A DNA stretch of 64,000 nt from Sorangium aterium (GTDB taxonomy: Bacteria; Myxococcota_A; Polyangia; Polyangiales; Polyangiaceae): positions 1-64,000 of the forward strand of contig NZ_JAQNDK010000001.1 of the NCBI RefSeq assembly GCF_028368935.1. Reading direction: 5' to 3'. The first letter of the stretch is position 1. The number at the start of each line of letters is the position of its first letter. Below the pieces are notes generated by a model. It made no database searches. It saw nothing but the letters and a program-made list of their open reading frames with translations, and was not told the origin of the DNA. The position numbers and the translations under genes were made by a program. Shown one piece after another: positions 44,745 through 54,021 of the stretch.

Positions 44745-46292
44745 ATGACTTATCCCATCCGACCGGCGTCCTCTCTCGCGATCTGCGGCGCCCTGCGCCA
44801 TGCCCTCGTGAGCCTGGTCGCGACGCTCGCCGCCGCAGGGTGCGGCGCGGATTCGGGCTCCGACGCGGAGATCGCCTCGGCGGCGAGCGGCGACGCGGTC
44901 ACCGGCGCCCTCACGATGACCTGCTCCAAGCTGACGGTGAGCCGGGGGAGCATCGGCGCCGGGCAGACGGCCGCCGCGCTCGCGACGGCGGATCTCACGG
45001 GCCAGCAGGACGTGTGGAGCAAGTACGTCGAGTTCGCGCCCGGCACGAGCGCGACGTGCGAGTACGCGCTCCCCTCGGGCACCTCGGCGGCGCAGCTCGC
45101 GTCCCTCGCGCTGGGCGTGAATTATCGCGGCCCCGCGAGGACGGCCATGCGCTGGACCTTCGAGGCGTGGGACGCGGCCGCCCGCGCCTGGGTCCCGGTC
45201 GGCGACAACACGTTCGCGCGCGACTGGTCCTGGACGAGCGCGAGCCTGAGCCTGCCGGGGCCGCTCGGGCGATTCGTGGCGGGCGGTACCCTCAAGATCC
45301 GGTACGCGACGAGCAGCTCCGCCGACAGCTCGATGCTCGACAAGCTCGTCCTCACGGGCACGACCAGCGGCAGCTCCACCGGCACCGGCGGCTCCGGCGC
45401 CGGCGGCTCCACCGGCACCGGCGGCTCCGGCGCCGGCGGCTCCACCGGCACCGGCGGCTCCGGCGCCGGCGGCTCTACCGGCACCGGCGGCACCGGCGGC
45501 ACCGGCGGCTCCGGCGCCGGCGGCTCCACCGGCACCGGCGGCTCCGGCACCGGCGGCTCCACCGGCACCGGTGGCTCCACCGGCGGCATCTGGGTCCCCG
45601 CGCCGGGGACGACGTGGCAATGGCAGCTCACGGGCACCATCGACACCAGCCTCGATGTCGCCATGTACGATATCGACCTCTTCGACGCCCCGCAGGCGAA
45701 GATCGACACACTGCGCGCGGCCGGAAAGAAGGTGATCTGCTACTTCAGCGCAGGGAGCAGCGAGGACTGGCGCGACGACGCGTCGAGCTTCCCCGCCGCA
45801 GGGCTCGGCAATCCGCTCGACGGCTGGCCGGGCGAGCGGTGGCTCGACACCCGCAACGCCGGCGTGCGCAACGTCATGAAGGCTAGGCTGGATCTGGCGG
45901 TGCAGAAGCGCTGCGACGGCGTGGAGCCCGACAACGTCGACGGCTACACCAACAGCCCCGGCTTCCCGCTGACGGCGGCGACGCAGCTCGATTACAACCG
46001 CTTCCTGGCCGCCGAGGCGCACGCGCGGGGGCTGTCCATCGGGCTGAAGAACGATCTCGATCAGGTGAAAGATCTGGTGGGGAGCTTCGATTGGGCCCTG
46101 AACGAGGAGTGCCACGAATACGGCGAGTGCGAGATGCTCACCCCGTTCATCCGCGCCGGCAAGGCGGTGTTCCACGCGGAGTACGTCGACGCCTCGAAGG
46201 CGAACGCCGTCTGCTCCGCCACGAAGCCGCTCGGGCTCTCGACCTTGATCAAGAAGCTCGACCTCGACGCCTGGCGCGTCGCCTGCCCCTGA
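44745..46292 (+). CDS. GH114 (endo-alpha-1,4-polygalactosaminidase-like) lipoprotein
   Basis: 515 aa. The signal peptide ends in LAAAGC. A beta-rich region (AGQTAAALATADLTGQQDVW; RWTFEAWDAAARAWVPVGDN) and a repeated Gly/Ser/Thr linker follow. The C-terminal 230 residues are GH114: WQWQLTGTID, DVAMYDIDLFD, KKVICYFSAGS, ERWLDTRNAGV and CDGVEPDNVDGY, which carries the likely catalytic acid. GH114 enzymes cut galactosamine-containing polysaccharides and help degrade biofilms. ATG at 44745 has AGGAG six bases upstream. The divergent sigma54 activator may regulate it. Confidence 0.88.
   Translation: MTYPIRPASSLAICGALRHALVSLVATLAAAGCGADSGSDAEIASAASGDAVTGALTMTCSKLTVSRGSIGAGQTAAALATADLTGQQDVWSKYVEFAPGTSATCEYALPSGTSAAQLASLALGVNYRGPARTAMRWTFEAWDAAARAWVPVGDNTFARDWSWTSASLSLPGPLGRFVAGGTLKIRYATSSSADSSMLDKLVLTGTTSGSSTGTGGSGAGGSTGTGGSGAGGSTGTGGSGAGGSTGTGGTGGTGGSGAGGSTGTGGSGTGGSTGTGGSTGGIWVPAPGTTWQWQLTGTIDTSLDVAMYDIDLFDAPQAKIDTLRAAGKKVICYFSAGSSEDWRDDASSFPAAGLGNPLDGWPGERWLDTRNAGVRNVMKARLDLAVQKRCDGVEPDNVDGYTNSPGFPLTAATQLDYNRFLAAEAHARGLSIGLKNDLDQVKDLVGSFDWALNEECHEYGECEMLTPFIRAGKAVFHAEYVDASKANAVCSATKPLGLSTLIKKLDLDAWRVACP
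45384..45592 (+). repeat. Tandem 30-bp units encoding a Gly/Ser/Thr linker
   Basis: Near-perfect copies encode GSTGTGGSGA-type decapeptides, with one shortened and one altered copy. The DNA identity is much higher than needed for the amino acids, indicating recent expansion. Confidence 0.75.
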
Positions 46293-46299
46293 TCCACGC

Positions 46300-46330
46300 G
46301 CCAGCGCCCCGCCGGCGCAGGGGCGCTGGC
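46300..46330. terminator. Bidirectional terminator hairpin between convergent genes
   Basis: GCCAGCGCCCC (46300-46310) pairs perfectly with GGGGCGCTGGC (46320-46330) over a 9-base loop. It lies in the 51-base gap between the convergent GH114 and alpha-2-macroglobulin genes. No T-run follows, as is usual in very G+C-rich bacteria. Confidence 0.6.
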
Positions 46331-46343
46331 CGCGCACCCGCGG

Positions 46344-49300
46344 TCAGCGCCCTCGCCCGGTCAGCCCTTCACTCCCCGCCACCTCGAGGAGCTGCGCTCC
46401 GGAGTAGCTCTGCTGTTCCGGCTGGTAGTACGGGTGGACCTCGGCGCCGCCGTCCTCCGCCCTGACAGGCATGGTCGCCTGCAACCGGTAAGCGAAGGCG
46501 ACCGCGCGGCCCGCAGGGATCTCCTTCACATAGAGGATCAGCTGCTTGCCCGTGATCTCGAACTTCGAGAGCTGGCCCGCGGCGATGTACTCCTGGAGAT
46601 CCGCGGTCAGGAGCTGGAAGCCGGGCGGCAGCCCGACGGTCACGAGGACCATGCTCTGCACCGAGTCCGTCTTGTTCTGGACGCTCAGCGACGCCGTCAC
46701 GATGTCGTCCACGTACAGCTGGGTCTTGTCGTACGCCACGCTGACCGCGAGCGGGCCTCCCCCGTCGTTCGGGACCGCGGCCCACGGCAGGTTGTGGCGG
46801 CTCACCAGGTTGTAGCTGAGCTTCCCCTCCCCAGAGAACGAGAGCGCGACGTCGTGCGCGCCCGCGGTCGCGAGGTGCGTGAGGTCGACCGTCGTCATGA
46901 CGTCGGCCTGGTCCTCGCGAAGGGAGACCGTGCCCGCCGCCGCGCCGTCGACCGCGACGGTCACCGTCCCCGTAGCGCCCTCCGTCCCCTTGCTCGCGGC
47001 GAGGAGCAGGGTGCGCAGGCTCCAGATCGTCGCCTGGGTGGAGCCGAAGTTGCCGTTCGGGTCCTTCGACTGGGTCAGGAACTTCACGCCGCCGTCGGCG
47101 CTCGGCCGGTGGGCGCCCGCGGAGAGCAGCGCGTGGGCCGCGAGCGCGGTGGTCGTGACCTTGGCGTCGTTCCCGGACTCGTAGAACGAGGTCTGCGTGC
47201 CGCCGTCATCCCAGTAAACCGCGTCTCCTTCCGCGGTCTTGCGCTCATCCAAGGCGTCGAGCACCTGGTCCGTCAGCGCCGCGGAGGGGTCGGCCACGGC
47301 GAGCGCGTTGGCCGCGATCGCCAGCGTGTACAGGTCGTCGGTCGCCGGCTTCAGCGAGCGGCCCAGGTAGGCGAGCCCCGTCCCGATCTCGGGCCCCGTG
47401 TACCCCGCGCTCGCGAGCGCCCAGAGCACGAAGGCGCTGTTGCGGAGCGTGCCCGTGTGGAAGCTGAAGAACTCGGTCTGGTCGCCTTCCCACGTGCCGT
47501 CCGCCTTCTGCTGCCCGGCGAGCCAGTTGACGGTCCGGGCGAGCATCGCCTCGTCCACGGTGTGGACCTTGATCATGTCGGCGAACTCCATGACGCCGAA
47601 CGCGGTGACCGACAGGTACGGATGCCCGTCCTGCTCGCCGAACCACGAGAAGCCGCCGCCGGAGTGCTCGAACGTGAGCAATCGCTGGTACCCGGCCGAG
47701 ATCAGCGACTCGGCCTTCATCTGGATCTCCGGGGTGATCTGGCCTGTCTGCTTCATGTACTGCGTGACGAGCACGTTGGGCCAGGTCGTCGAGGTGGTCT
47801 GCTCGAAGCAGCCGTTCGGGACCTGGAGCATGCTGTCCATGCCGCTCACGACCTGCGACAGGAACGCGGGGTAGATCTCGAGATAGAGCTGATTCGAGCC
47901 GGGAACCGCGTCCGCAGGGAACGACAGCGCGTGTTCGGCGCTGCCCGGCGCGAGCATGCCAGACTCGCTCTCTGCGAAGGGCTTCCCGTCCGGGACCACG
48001 CGCACGGTGCGGGCCACGGCGTCGGCGCCCGCGCTGCCCCGCGCGGTGACCGTGAGCGAGTTGACGCCCACCGTGTTCACCTTCACCGGGAACCGGACGC
48101 CGCGCACCTCGCCCGCCGCGAGGGACACCGTCGTCGACGTCGCGCCGAGCGGCGTATACCAGCTCCCCGGCTCGAGGCTGAGATCGACCGTCTGCGGCGT
48201 CTCCAGGTAGTTGTAGACGGCGATCGGGAACTCGACCTCATCGCCGCGCGTGAGCGTGGCCGGGAAGCTCACGTCGACGAAGAAGTCCTGGAACACCTTG
48301 AAGCCGCTCTGGATGCCGCCGAGCTTGCCGTCGGTCGAGTTCGCCAGCGCCGAGAGCCGCCACTCGGTGATGCTGTCCGCGAGCGGGATGCTCAGGGTGG
48401 CCGTGCCGTCGGGGCTCGTGATCACGCTCGGGTTGACGTAGAGGGTCTCCGGGAACTCGCGCCGGACGCGCGGCCCGCCGGCGCCGCCGGGCTCCTCGGT
48501 GGGATTCCCGGCCGAGCCGCCGCCCGCTCCGGTCCCCCCGCTGCTCGCGCTCGCGACGCCACCATTGGCCCAGCCGCCGTCCGCGCCGGGGACGCCCCCT
48601 TCTGCCCAGTCCTGCGTGGGCACCTGGACCCCGAGATCGCTGAACGCGAACGCGAACGTCGCGTCGTCCTGGCTCTGCGCCACCTCGTCGGGCCCCGACG
48701 ATTGCAGCGTGAACCCGCTCCAGCTGGAGGCCACCCGGTACGCGTTGCCCCACACGTCGAAGGCGCGCAGGCGCTCGGCGACCCGGCTCCCCAGCAGCTC
48801 GACGTACGCGCCCCCGGTGCACTGGAACTGGGTGCCGTCGCAGCCGAGCGCCTTCAGCTCCTGCGCGGCGGCCGCGGTGGCCTCCGCGAGCCAGGGCTTC
48901 ATCACGCCCTTCTGGCGCTCGTAGAACGGCGCGAGCTCCTCCGGCACCTTCGCCAGCACGGCGGGCCACGTGCGCGCCTGCAGGCCGGTGAGCGACGTGC
49001 CGGCGAGCGCGGCGAGCGAGGCCTGGGTCTTCACCTGCGCGGCCTCGGCCTTCTCGGGGTCCTCGCTCGCGGTCGCGTTGAACAACAGGTCCTGGAGGTT
49101 CGCGGCCGGGCCGTGGATCTCGTAGCTCGGCTTCGCGAACTCGTCCTCCAGCTCGAAGTAGGTGCGGAGCAGCCCGGGCTGGGCGTCGACGAGCGCGAAG
49201 ACCGCCTGATCGACCACCTGGACGCCGAGCGCGGCGACCTTCGGGTTCCCCGCGTCGTCCTTGACCGACAGCCGCAGCGTCGCCGTCTCCCCCGGCGCAT

Positions 49301-51305
49301 ACAGGGGCTTGTCGGCCTCGACCTCGACGCTCAGCGCGGAGTCGCCGCGCGCGAACACGGTGCGGCCGGAGCGGACCAGATTGCCGTCGTCGTCGACCAG
49401 GTAGGCCTCGACCCGGTTGCTGCCGAGCAGGCCGGCGTCGACAGGCATGCTGAAATGGGCGCGCCCGCCATCGAGCTCGAGAGAGCGCATGTCGACGGCC
49501 TGGCCGTCGTTGAGCCAGTCGACGTAGACGCTGCCGGCCTCCTCGCTGGACTCGATGGTGACCTCGACCGTCTCGCCGGTCTCGTAGACGGCCCGGTCGG
49601 TGCGCACGAGGAGGTGCTCGCCGCCCGTCTGTGTGACGAACGAGAACTTCCGCGTGACCGCCCGCTCCCCCACCGTCGCCCGCACCTCGAACGCGCCGTC
49701 CGCCGTCGCGACCGGCGGGGTGAAGCTCACCACGGCCTGGCCGAAGGCGTCGGTGCGCGCGGTGAGCTGCGTGCCGTCCGGCGCCGTGATGACCGCCTCC
49801 GTGTCGGGGAGCGGCGCCCCGAGCGGGTCGGTGACGAAGAGAAGAAGGGTGTTGGGGATCCCCGGGACGAGCTCGCGCGCCTCGGGCACGAGCACGATCG
49901 AGGCCGCGTCGGCGGCGACCTTGACCGGGATCGCCTTCGTGACCTCCTGCCCCGCCGTGTCCGCGACGGTGACGGTGAGCGTCACGGCCGCGTCGCCCTG
50001 CTCCAGCGGCAGGCCCGCGAGGCTCCGCGGAAGCGTCAGGCTGAACCCGTAATGGCCCTCGGCGTCGAGCTCGCCCACGATGCGCTGGAACGTCGTCTGA
50101 CCTACGTCCAGCGACGCCGCCTCGATGGTCACGCCGCCGCCGGCGACGTTCTTGCCGAAAAAATAGCGCGCGTCGATGGTGCCTGTCAGCGTGTCGCCCG
50201 CCGTGTACCACGGCCTGTCGGTCCTCACGGCGACCTCGAACTTGGGCAGCGCGTACTGCCCCACGGTCACGACCTTCTCCGTCGTGGTCTCCCCGCTCAC
50301 GAGGCGCACCTTGAACTCGCCGGTGTTCACGATGGAGCCGATCCGGAACGTCGTCGCGGCGACGCCATAAGCGTCGGTCACGATGGGCTTCTTGAAGATC
50401 TTGTTGCCCTTGCCGTCCTCCACCTCGAACGTGATCGGCTCGCGGACGAGCGGCGCGTTGTTCCCCCGCTCGAGCGCGAGCGCGCGCAGGTGGATCGTCT
50501 GGCCGGGCTTGTAGAGCGGCTTGTCGGTGGTGAGGAGCAGCTTCGGGCCGGGGCCCTCGACGGTGACGCTCGCGGTGAGGGCCGCGTTGACGCCGAAGCC
50601 GAGCGCCTGCGCGGAGACGGGGTGCGCCCCGAGCGCGCCGGGCTCCACCTCGAACACCGCGGCGCCGAGCGCGTCCGTCGTCCCGCGGAGCGGCCGCGCC
50701 CCCTCGCCCACCGCGAGCTCGACATCCACCTTGGGCACCGGCTGGTGGGTGAAGGCGTCGGTCGCGCGCACGCGGTAGCTCGCGGTGCGGCCGCGCACCA
50801 CGCGCGCCGGCCCCTCGAGCTGCACGTCGTAGGGCGGGATGACGCGGAGGAGGCTGCGCGTGACGAGCAGCCCCTCCTCCGACCCGTCGTCGACGCGGAC
50901 GAGGTACCGCGCGAGGCCCGGCTGCGCGCTCACGGCCGGCGCCGGAAGGCGCGCCTCCGCGGTCGTCGCCGTCCCGCCCGCGATCTCCAGGTCGACATCG
51001 GTCGTGCCTTGTTCCTTGTCCGCGTCGAGATCGACGAGCGTGACGCGCAGGTGGCCGCTCGTCGCGCCGGCGGTCAGGTTGCGCACCGGGATCTGGAGGC
51101 GCAGATCGCTCCCGTCGATCACGCCCAGCAGCCTCGCTTCGTCGATCTCGAGCGTGCCGTTCCGGGGTTGATCGGGGCGACCGAGCGTCGTTGGCGGGGC
51201 CTCATCGGAGGAGCACCCCGCCGCGAACGCGCTCGCCAGCGCCAGCGCGGCGAGCAGGTGGGGAGAGCTCCAGCGTCGGCGGAGAGCATCGAAGCGTACG
51301 CGCAT
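46344..51305 (-). CDS. Bacterial alpha-2-macroglobulin lipoprotein
   Basis: 1653 aa, lipid-anchored (LASAFAAGC, Cys31). The N-terminal half is a chain of MG-type beta-sandwich domains (LLLTTDKPLYKPGQTIHLRAL is the classic MG opening). A Gly/Ser-rich low-complexity stretch with RVRREFPETLY (about 945) is a plausible bait for trapped proteases. The thioester motif is NGCFEQ with C1166 and Q1169, so covalent trapping should be possible. The alpha-helical thioester domain (LTFEHSGGGFSWFGEQ) and a C-terminal receptor-binding-like domain follow. These proteins protect the periplasm from foreign proteases, which suits a predator. The usual partner, penicillin-binding protein 1C, is not adjacent. ATG at 51305 has GGAGGA about nine bases upstream. 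Confidence 0.92.
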   Translation of the reverse strand: MRVRFDALRRRWSSPHLLAALALASAFAAGCSSDEAPPTTLGRPDQPRNGTLEIDEARLLGVIDGSDLRLQIPVRNLTAGATSGHLRVTLVDLDADKEQGTTDVDLEIAGGTATTAEARLPAPAVSAQPGLARYLVRVDDGSEEGLLVTRSLLRVIPPYDVQLEGPARVVRGRTASYRVRATDAFTHQPVPKVDVELAVGEGARPLRGTTDALGAAVFEVEPGALGAHPVSAQALGFGVNAALTASVTVEGPGPKLLLTTDKPLYKPGQTIHLRALALERGNNAPLVREPITFEVEDGKGNKIFKKPIVTDAYGVAATTFRIGSIVNTGEFKVRLVSGETTTEKVVTVGQYALPKFEVAVRTDRPWYTAGDTLTGTIDARYFFGKNVAGGGVTIEAASLDVGQTTFQRIVGELDAEGHYGFSLTLPRSLAGLPLEQGDAAVTLTVTVADTAGQEVTKAIPVKVAADAASIVLVPEARELVPGIPNTLLLFVTDPLGAPLPDTEAVITAPDGTQLTARTDAFGQAVVSFTPPVATADGAFEVRATVGERAVTRKFSFVTQTGGEHLLVRTDRAVYETGETVEVTIESSEEAGSVYVDWLNDGQAVDMRSLELDGGRAHFSMPVDAGLLGSNRVEAYLVDDDGNLVRSGRTVFARGDSALSVEVEADKPLYAPGETATLRLSVKDDAGNPKVAALGVQVVDQAVFALVDAQPGLLRTYFELEDEFAKPSYEIHGPAANLQDLLFNATASEDPEKAEAAQVKTQASLAALAGTSLTGLQARTWPAVLAKVPEELAPFYERQKGVMKPWLAEATAAAAQELKALGCDGTQFQCTGGAYVELLGSRVAERLRAFDVWGNAYRVASSWSGFTLQSSGPDEVAQSQDDATFAFAFSDLGVQVPTQDWAEGGVPGADGGWANGGVASASSGGTGAGGGSAGNPTEEPGGAGGPRVRREFPETLYVNPSVITSPDGTATLSIPLADSITEWRLSALANSTDGKLGGIQSGFKVFQDFFVDVSFPATLTRGDEVEFPIAVYNYLETPQTVDLSLEPGSWYTPLGATSTTVSLAAGEVRGVRFPVKVNTVGVNSLTVTARGSAGADAVARTVRVVPDGKPFAESESGMLAPGSAEHALSFPADAVPGSNQLYLEIYPAFLSQVVSGMDSMLQVPNGCFEQTTSTTWPNVLVTQYMKQTGQITPEIQMKAESLISAGYQRLLTFEHSGGGFSWFGEQDGHPYLSVTAFGVMEFADMIKVHTVDEAMLARTVNWLAGQQKADGTWEGDQTEFFSFHTGTLRNSAFVLWALASAGYTGPEIGTGLAYLGRSLKPATDDLYTLAIAANALAVADPSAALTDQVLDALDERKTAEGDAVYWDDGGTQTSFYESGNDAKVTTTALAAHALLSAGAHRPSADGGVKFLTQSKDPNGNFGSTQATIWSLRTLLLAASKGTEGATGTVTVAVDGAAAGTVSLREDQADVMTTVDLTHLATAGAHDVALSFSGEGKLSYNLVSRHNLPWAAVPNDGGGPLAVSVAYDKTQLYVDDIVTASLSVQNKTDSVQSMVLVTVGLPPGFQLLTADLQEYIAAGQLSKFEITGKQLILYVKEIPAGRAVAFAYRLQATMPVRAEDGGAEVHPYYQPEQQSYSGAQLLEVAGSEGLTGRGR

Positions 51306-51497
51306 AAGTCCAAATCCTCCCGAGCGGCGCTGGCACATCCCCAGCGGCCGGCGCGTTGATTGCATACGACGTACCAAGATGTTTTACGGCCCACGAGCAG
51401 TAAATCCGCGGGAATAGACACAGACCGCGCGCGGGAGATGCGCCACGCTGTGCCAAGGTTCTGGCTCACCGGCGCCTCCCGGCGCGCCGGTGTCCGT

Positions 51498-52421
51498 TCA
51501 CATTGGGAACTCGGGGAGATAGCCGAGGTTCTTGTCGGGGTGCGCCGCGCGTGCGGCGTCGATGCTCTCGGCGCAGCAGGTCCCCTCGCCGGTGAGGGCG
51601 CCGTCGATGGCGAACTCGACCCGGAGCGGCCCCGCGTCTCCGGGGCGGGAAGGGACGATGTACCCGTCGACGCGCCGGAGCGCGGGCACCTCTCCGGCGG
51701 TCACCCGGGACTGACCCGGCAGCACGATCATGTTCTTGCCCGGGTACGCGCTCCGCGCCTCCGCGATGGTATCGGCGCAGCAAAAGCCGCCGGCGGTGGC
51801 CACGCCATCGTTGGCGAAGTTGACGTGGAATCGCCCTCCGAGCGAGCCCTCCTGCAGGATGTAGCCGTCGATGCCGATCAGCGACGGGTGCGCCGCGCAG
51901 CGGTTCACCTCGCCGCCGCCCCCGCAGCGCGCCGGGAGGGCGCACCCGCTGCAGACGACCTGCCTGGCCTTGCCGCACCGATCGACGGCCTCGAAGCCGC
52001 CGCACTCCTGGCCGCGCGCGGTGCAGAGCTCGCCGTCGGTCTCCGGCGTACACACCGGCCCACCCCCGCCTTCGCCGCCGCTGCCGCCTTCGCCGCTGCC
52101 GCCGCCCTGGCCAACGCTACTGCCTTCGCCGCTGCTACCGCCTTCGCCGCTGCTGCCGCCTTCGCCGCTGCTGCCGCCTTCGCCGCTGCCGCCGCCTTGG
52201 CCGACGCTACCGCTTTCGCCGTTGCTCACGCCTTCACCGCCGCTCGCCCCGGCGCCATGACCGCTGCCGCTGCCGCTGCCGTCACCGCCGCTGCCGCCGT
52301 CGCCGCCGCTGCTGCTGCCACCTCCGAAGTCTCGTACTGTCGTCGAACAGCCCTGCGCCGCAGCCAACCACAGAACGGCTGGCCCCATCAGCATTGCGTA
52401 TCGAGCTCGCATCATCCCCAT
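51498..52421 (-). CDS. Lipoprotein with a duplicated ~55-residue CC-containing domain
   Basis: 307 aa. The signal peptide ends in LAAAQGC. A long Gly/Ser/Glu linker with SSGEGG repeats follows, then a Cys-rich module (CTPETDGELCTARGQECGG...CGKARQVVCSGC) common in Sorangium lipoproteins. The C-terminal half holds two copies of one unit. Each opens with DGYI, contains an NDG or IDG turn, then GGFCCADTIAEARSAYP in copy 1 and GTCCAESIDAARAAHP in copy 2, and ends in K-N. I know no named family for this unit. The start among several close ATGs is uncertain. Confidence 0.75.
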   Translation of the reverse strand: MGMMRARYAMLMGPAVLWLAAAQGCSTTVRDFGGGSSSGGDGGSGGDGSGSGSGHGAGASGGEGVSNGESGSVGQGGGSGEGGSSGEGGSSGEGGSSGEGSSVGQGGGSGEGGSGGEGGGGPVCTPETDGELCTARGQECGGFEAVDRCGKARQVVCSGCALPARCGGGGEVNRCAAHPSLIGIDGYILQEGSLGGRFHVNFANDGVATAGGFCCADTIAEARSAYPGKNMIVLPGQSRVTAGEVPALRRVDGYIVPSRPGDAGPLRVEFAIDGALTGEGTCCAESIDAARAAHPDKNLGYLPEFPM

Positions 52422-52855
52422 GATCTCGAGCGATAACACCACTTCAGTCACGGCTCAACGCAAAGCCTATGGCGCCTCGCCGGCGCGCGAGATCGCAAAC
52501 GACCGCGCCCCGGCGATACATCCGCGCAGGATCGCGGCAACACGGTTTCTCACAGCGTCACGGCATTTCGAGGTCATGGTATCGCGCTGTCACGGCATCA
52601 CGAGGTCACGGCAATACGGCGTCGCGCGGCCGTCAGCCCTCTCGTGCGCGTCGACGACGCCGCTGCGACTCGACGACTCGATGAGCCGAGGATCGGCGAC
52701 CACCTGCGTGCGATGGCGAGGCCGCGCGGCGCGCCCGGCCCATGGGATGGGGTCGACCGGTCACGAGGGTCCGCGCCGTGCTCCCCTGGACATCGGGATC
52801 CGACCGTCTCAGGTTCTCGCCCGAGCGCGAGGCGCTTCGCCGCCGAGGAGGGACC
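52422..52855. other. Intergenic region with imperfect short repeats
   Basis: About 435 bases between divergent genes. Two imperfect 26-27-base direct repeats (52557-52582 and 52588-52614) share GTCACGGCAT and GAGGTCA words. They could be regulatory or simply a slippage product. The right end carries the GGAGG site of the next gene. Confidence 0.4.
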
Positions 52856-53653
52856 ATGCAGTTCGACTTCGAGATGCCCGTGTTGGCCGACGGAGGCCTC
52901 GATGCGGGCGTGCTCGACCGCGTCCTGGTCGACCGGGAGCGGGGCGTGCTGACCCACGTGGTGCTCCGTTCTCCGCTGGCGAGCGAGGAGCTGCTGATCT
53001 CGATGGATCTCGTGCAGGGCACGGCGGACGGGCGCCTCCGCTTACGGCCCGGCCGTGACGAGCTCCTGGCGCTGCCTCGGTACTACGAAGGGCGGACGAC
53101 GGCGCAGCCGCCGGGGCGCGTCGATACCTCGCTCGTGCCGCAGCCGCCCGAGCGGAGGCAGGAGCTGGAGGAGGCGCTCGGGGTCACGGACGATACGGTC
53201 GAGCTCGGCCCTGACACGCGGGTGATGACCGCCGACGAGGCCGAGGCGCAGCTCGTGGGCATCGGCGCGAACGATCCCGGCAATGACATCTCGCGGATCC
53301 GCGTGCGCGGCCCCGCGGGCGCCGAGGCCGACTTCCCCGCATCCTGGATCGACGTGATGCGCGAGGACGTGGTGGCGCTGAAGGTGACCCGGGACGATGT
53401 CTTGCGCTCTCGTCCGGCGCCCAGACGCCGGGACGGAAACGTCGCGAGCCTCGAGGGGCTCTCGGGCATGGGCGGACGCGACGGCGACACGCCCGAGGAG
53501 GTGTTCGGAGCGAATTTCGTCGATGAGCTGCGCGGCAAGGGCGGTATGGTCCTCCGCGTGCCCGGCGCCGGCAGCCCCGCCGAGACCGAGGGCAACCGCG
53601 TGGCGGCGCCCGCGGTGGACACGGGCCCGGAGCAGCGGTCCTCCTCGCGATGA
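52856..53653 (+). CDS. PRC-barrel-like domain protein
   Basis: 265 aa, no signal peptide. The N-terminal part (FEMPVLADGGLDAGVLDRVLVDRERGVLTHVVLRSP) fits the PRC-barrel pattern of a sequence-inserted beta-barrel, and a second partly similar barrel may lie at DNDISRIRVRG-like sequence further on (NDISRIRVRGPAGAEADFP). Between them is a charged helical linker. PRC-barrels occur in ribosome-maturation and photosynthetic proteins and in many stress-related proteins of unknown role. ATG at 52856 has GGAGG four bases upstream. Confidence 0.7.
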   Translation: MQFDFEMPVLADGGLDAGVLDRVLVDRERGVLTHVVLRSPLASEELLISMDLVQGTADGRLRLRPGRDELLALPRYYEGRTTAQPPGRVDTSLVPQPPERRQELEEALGVTDDTVELGPDTRVMTADEAEAQLVGIGANDPGNDISRIRVRGPAGAEADFPASWIDVMREDVVALKVTRDDVLRSRPAPRRRDGNVASLEGLSGMGGRDGDTPEEVFGANFVDELRGKGGMVLRVPGAGSPAETEGNRVAAPAVDTGPEQRSSSR

Positions 53654-53853
53654 GCTCGTGAGCCGGGCGCGGCGGCGCTCCGGAGGGCTGGAGTCTCCGC
53701 CCCCGGCCCGCTCCCCTCCTCCGCCCCTGCAGGAGCCATGGCTGGGATGGGGCACGTCGCGCGTCCAGCGCGGCGCGATACCGCCCTGCGGGGAACTCCA
53801 TCCCACGAAGCGCCCGAGTCAACGACCGCGGATCGCGCCGGCGGGAATCGACG

Positions 53854-53916
53854 GGAATCGACGGAACCTGCGAGGGAATCGACGGAACCTGCGAGGGAAT
53901 CGACGGAACCTGCGAG
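53854..53916 (+). repeat. Three perfect 21-bp tandem repeats
   Basis: Each 21-bp unit starts GGAATCGACGGAACC and ends TGCGAG; three exact copies are followed directly by AAGG. They lie in the leader of the methylenetetrahydrofolate dehydrogenase gene, 106 bases before the chosen start. The rest of the gap 53654-54021 shows no gene. Read as codons, the units would encode ESTEPAR. Confidence 0.8.
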
Positions 53917-54021
53917 AAGGAACGTAAGAGTCGGCAGGGCTGGCAGCGCAGGCAGAGTCGAGAGTGTTGCCCCGCTGGAAACTTGACACCGATGCTCGCG
54001 CGTGCTCGTCTCCGCCCCAGG

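Noticed and set aside
46434-51359. Long plus-strand open frame opposite the alpha-2-macroglobulin gene
   Set aside because: Same antisense composition bias; the minus strand carries thioester and MG domains.
53854-53916. 21-bp repeats as a CRISPR array
   Set aside because: The units are directly adjacent with no spacers, and no cas gene is present.
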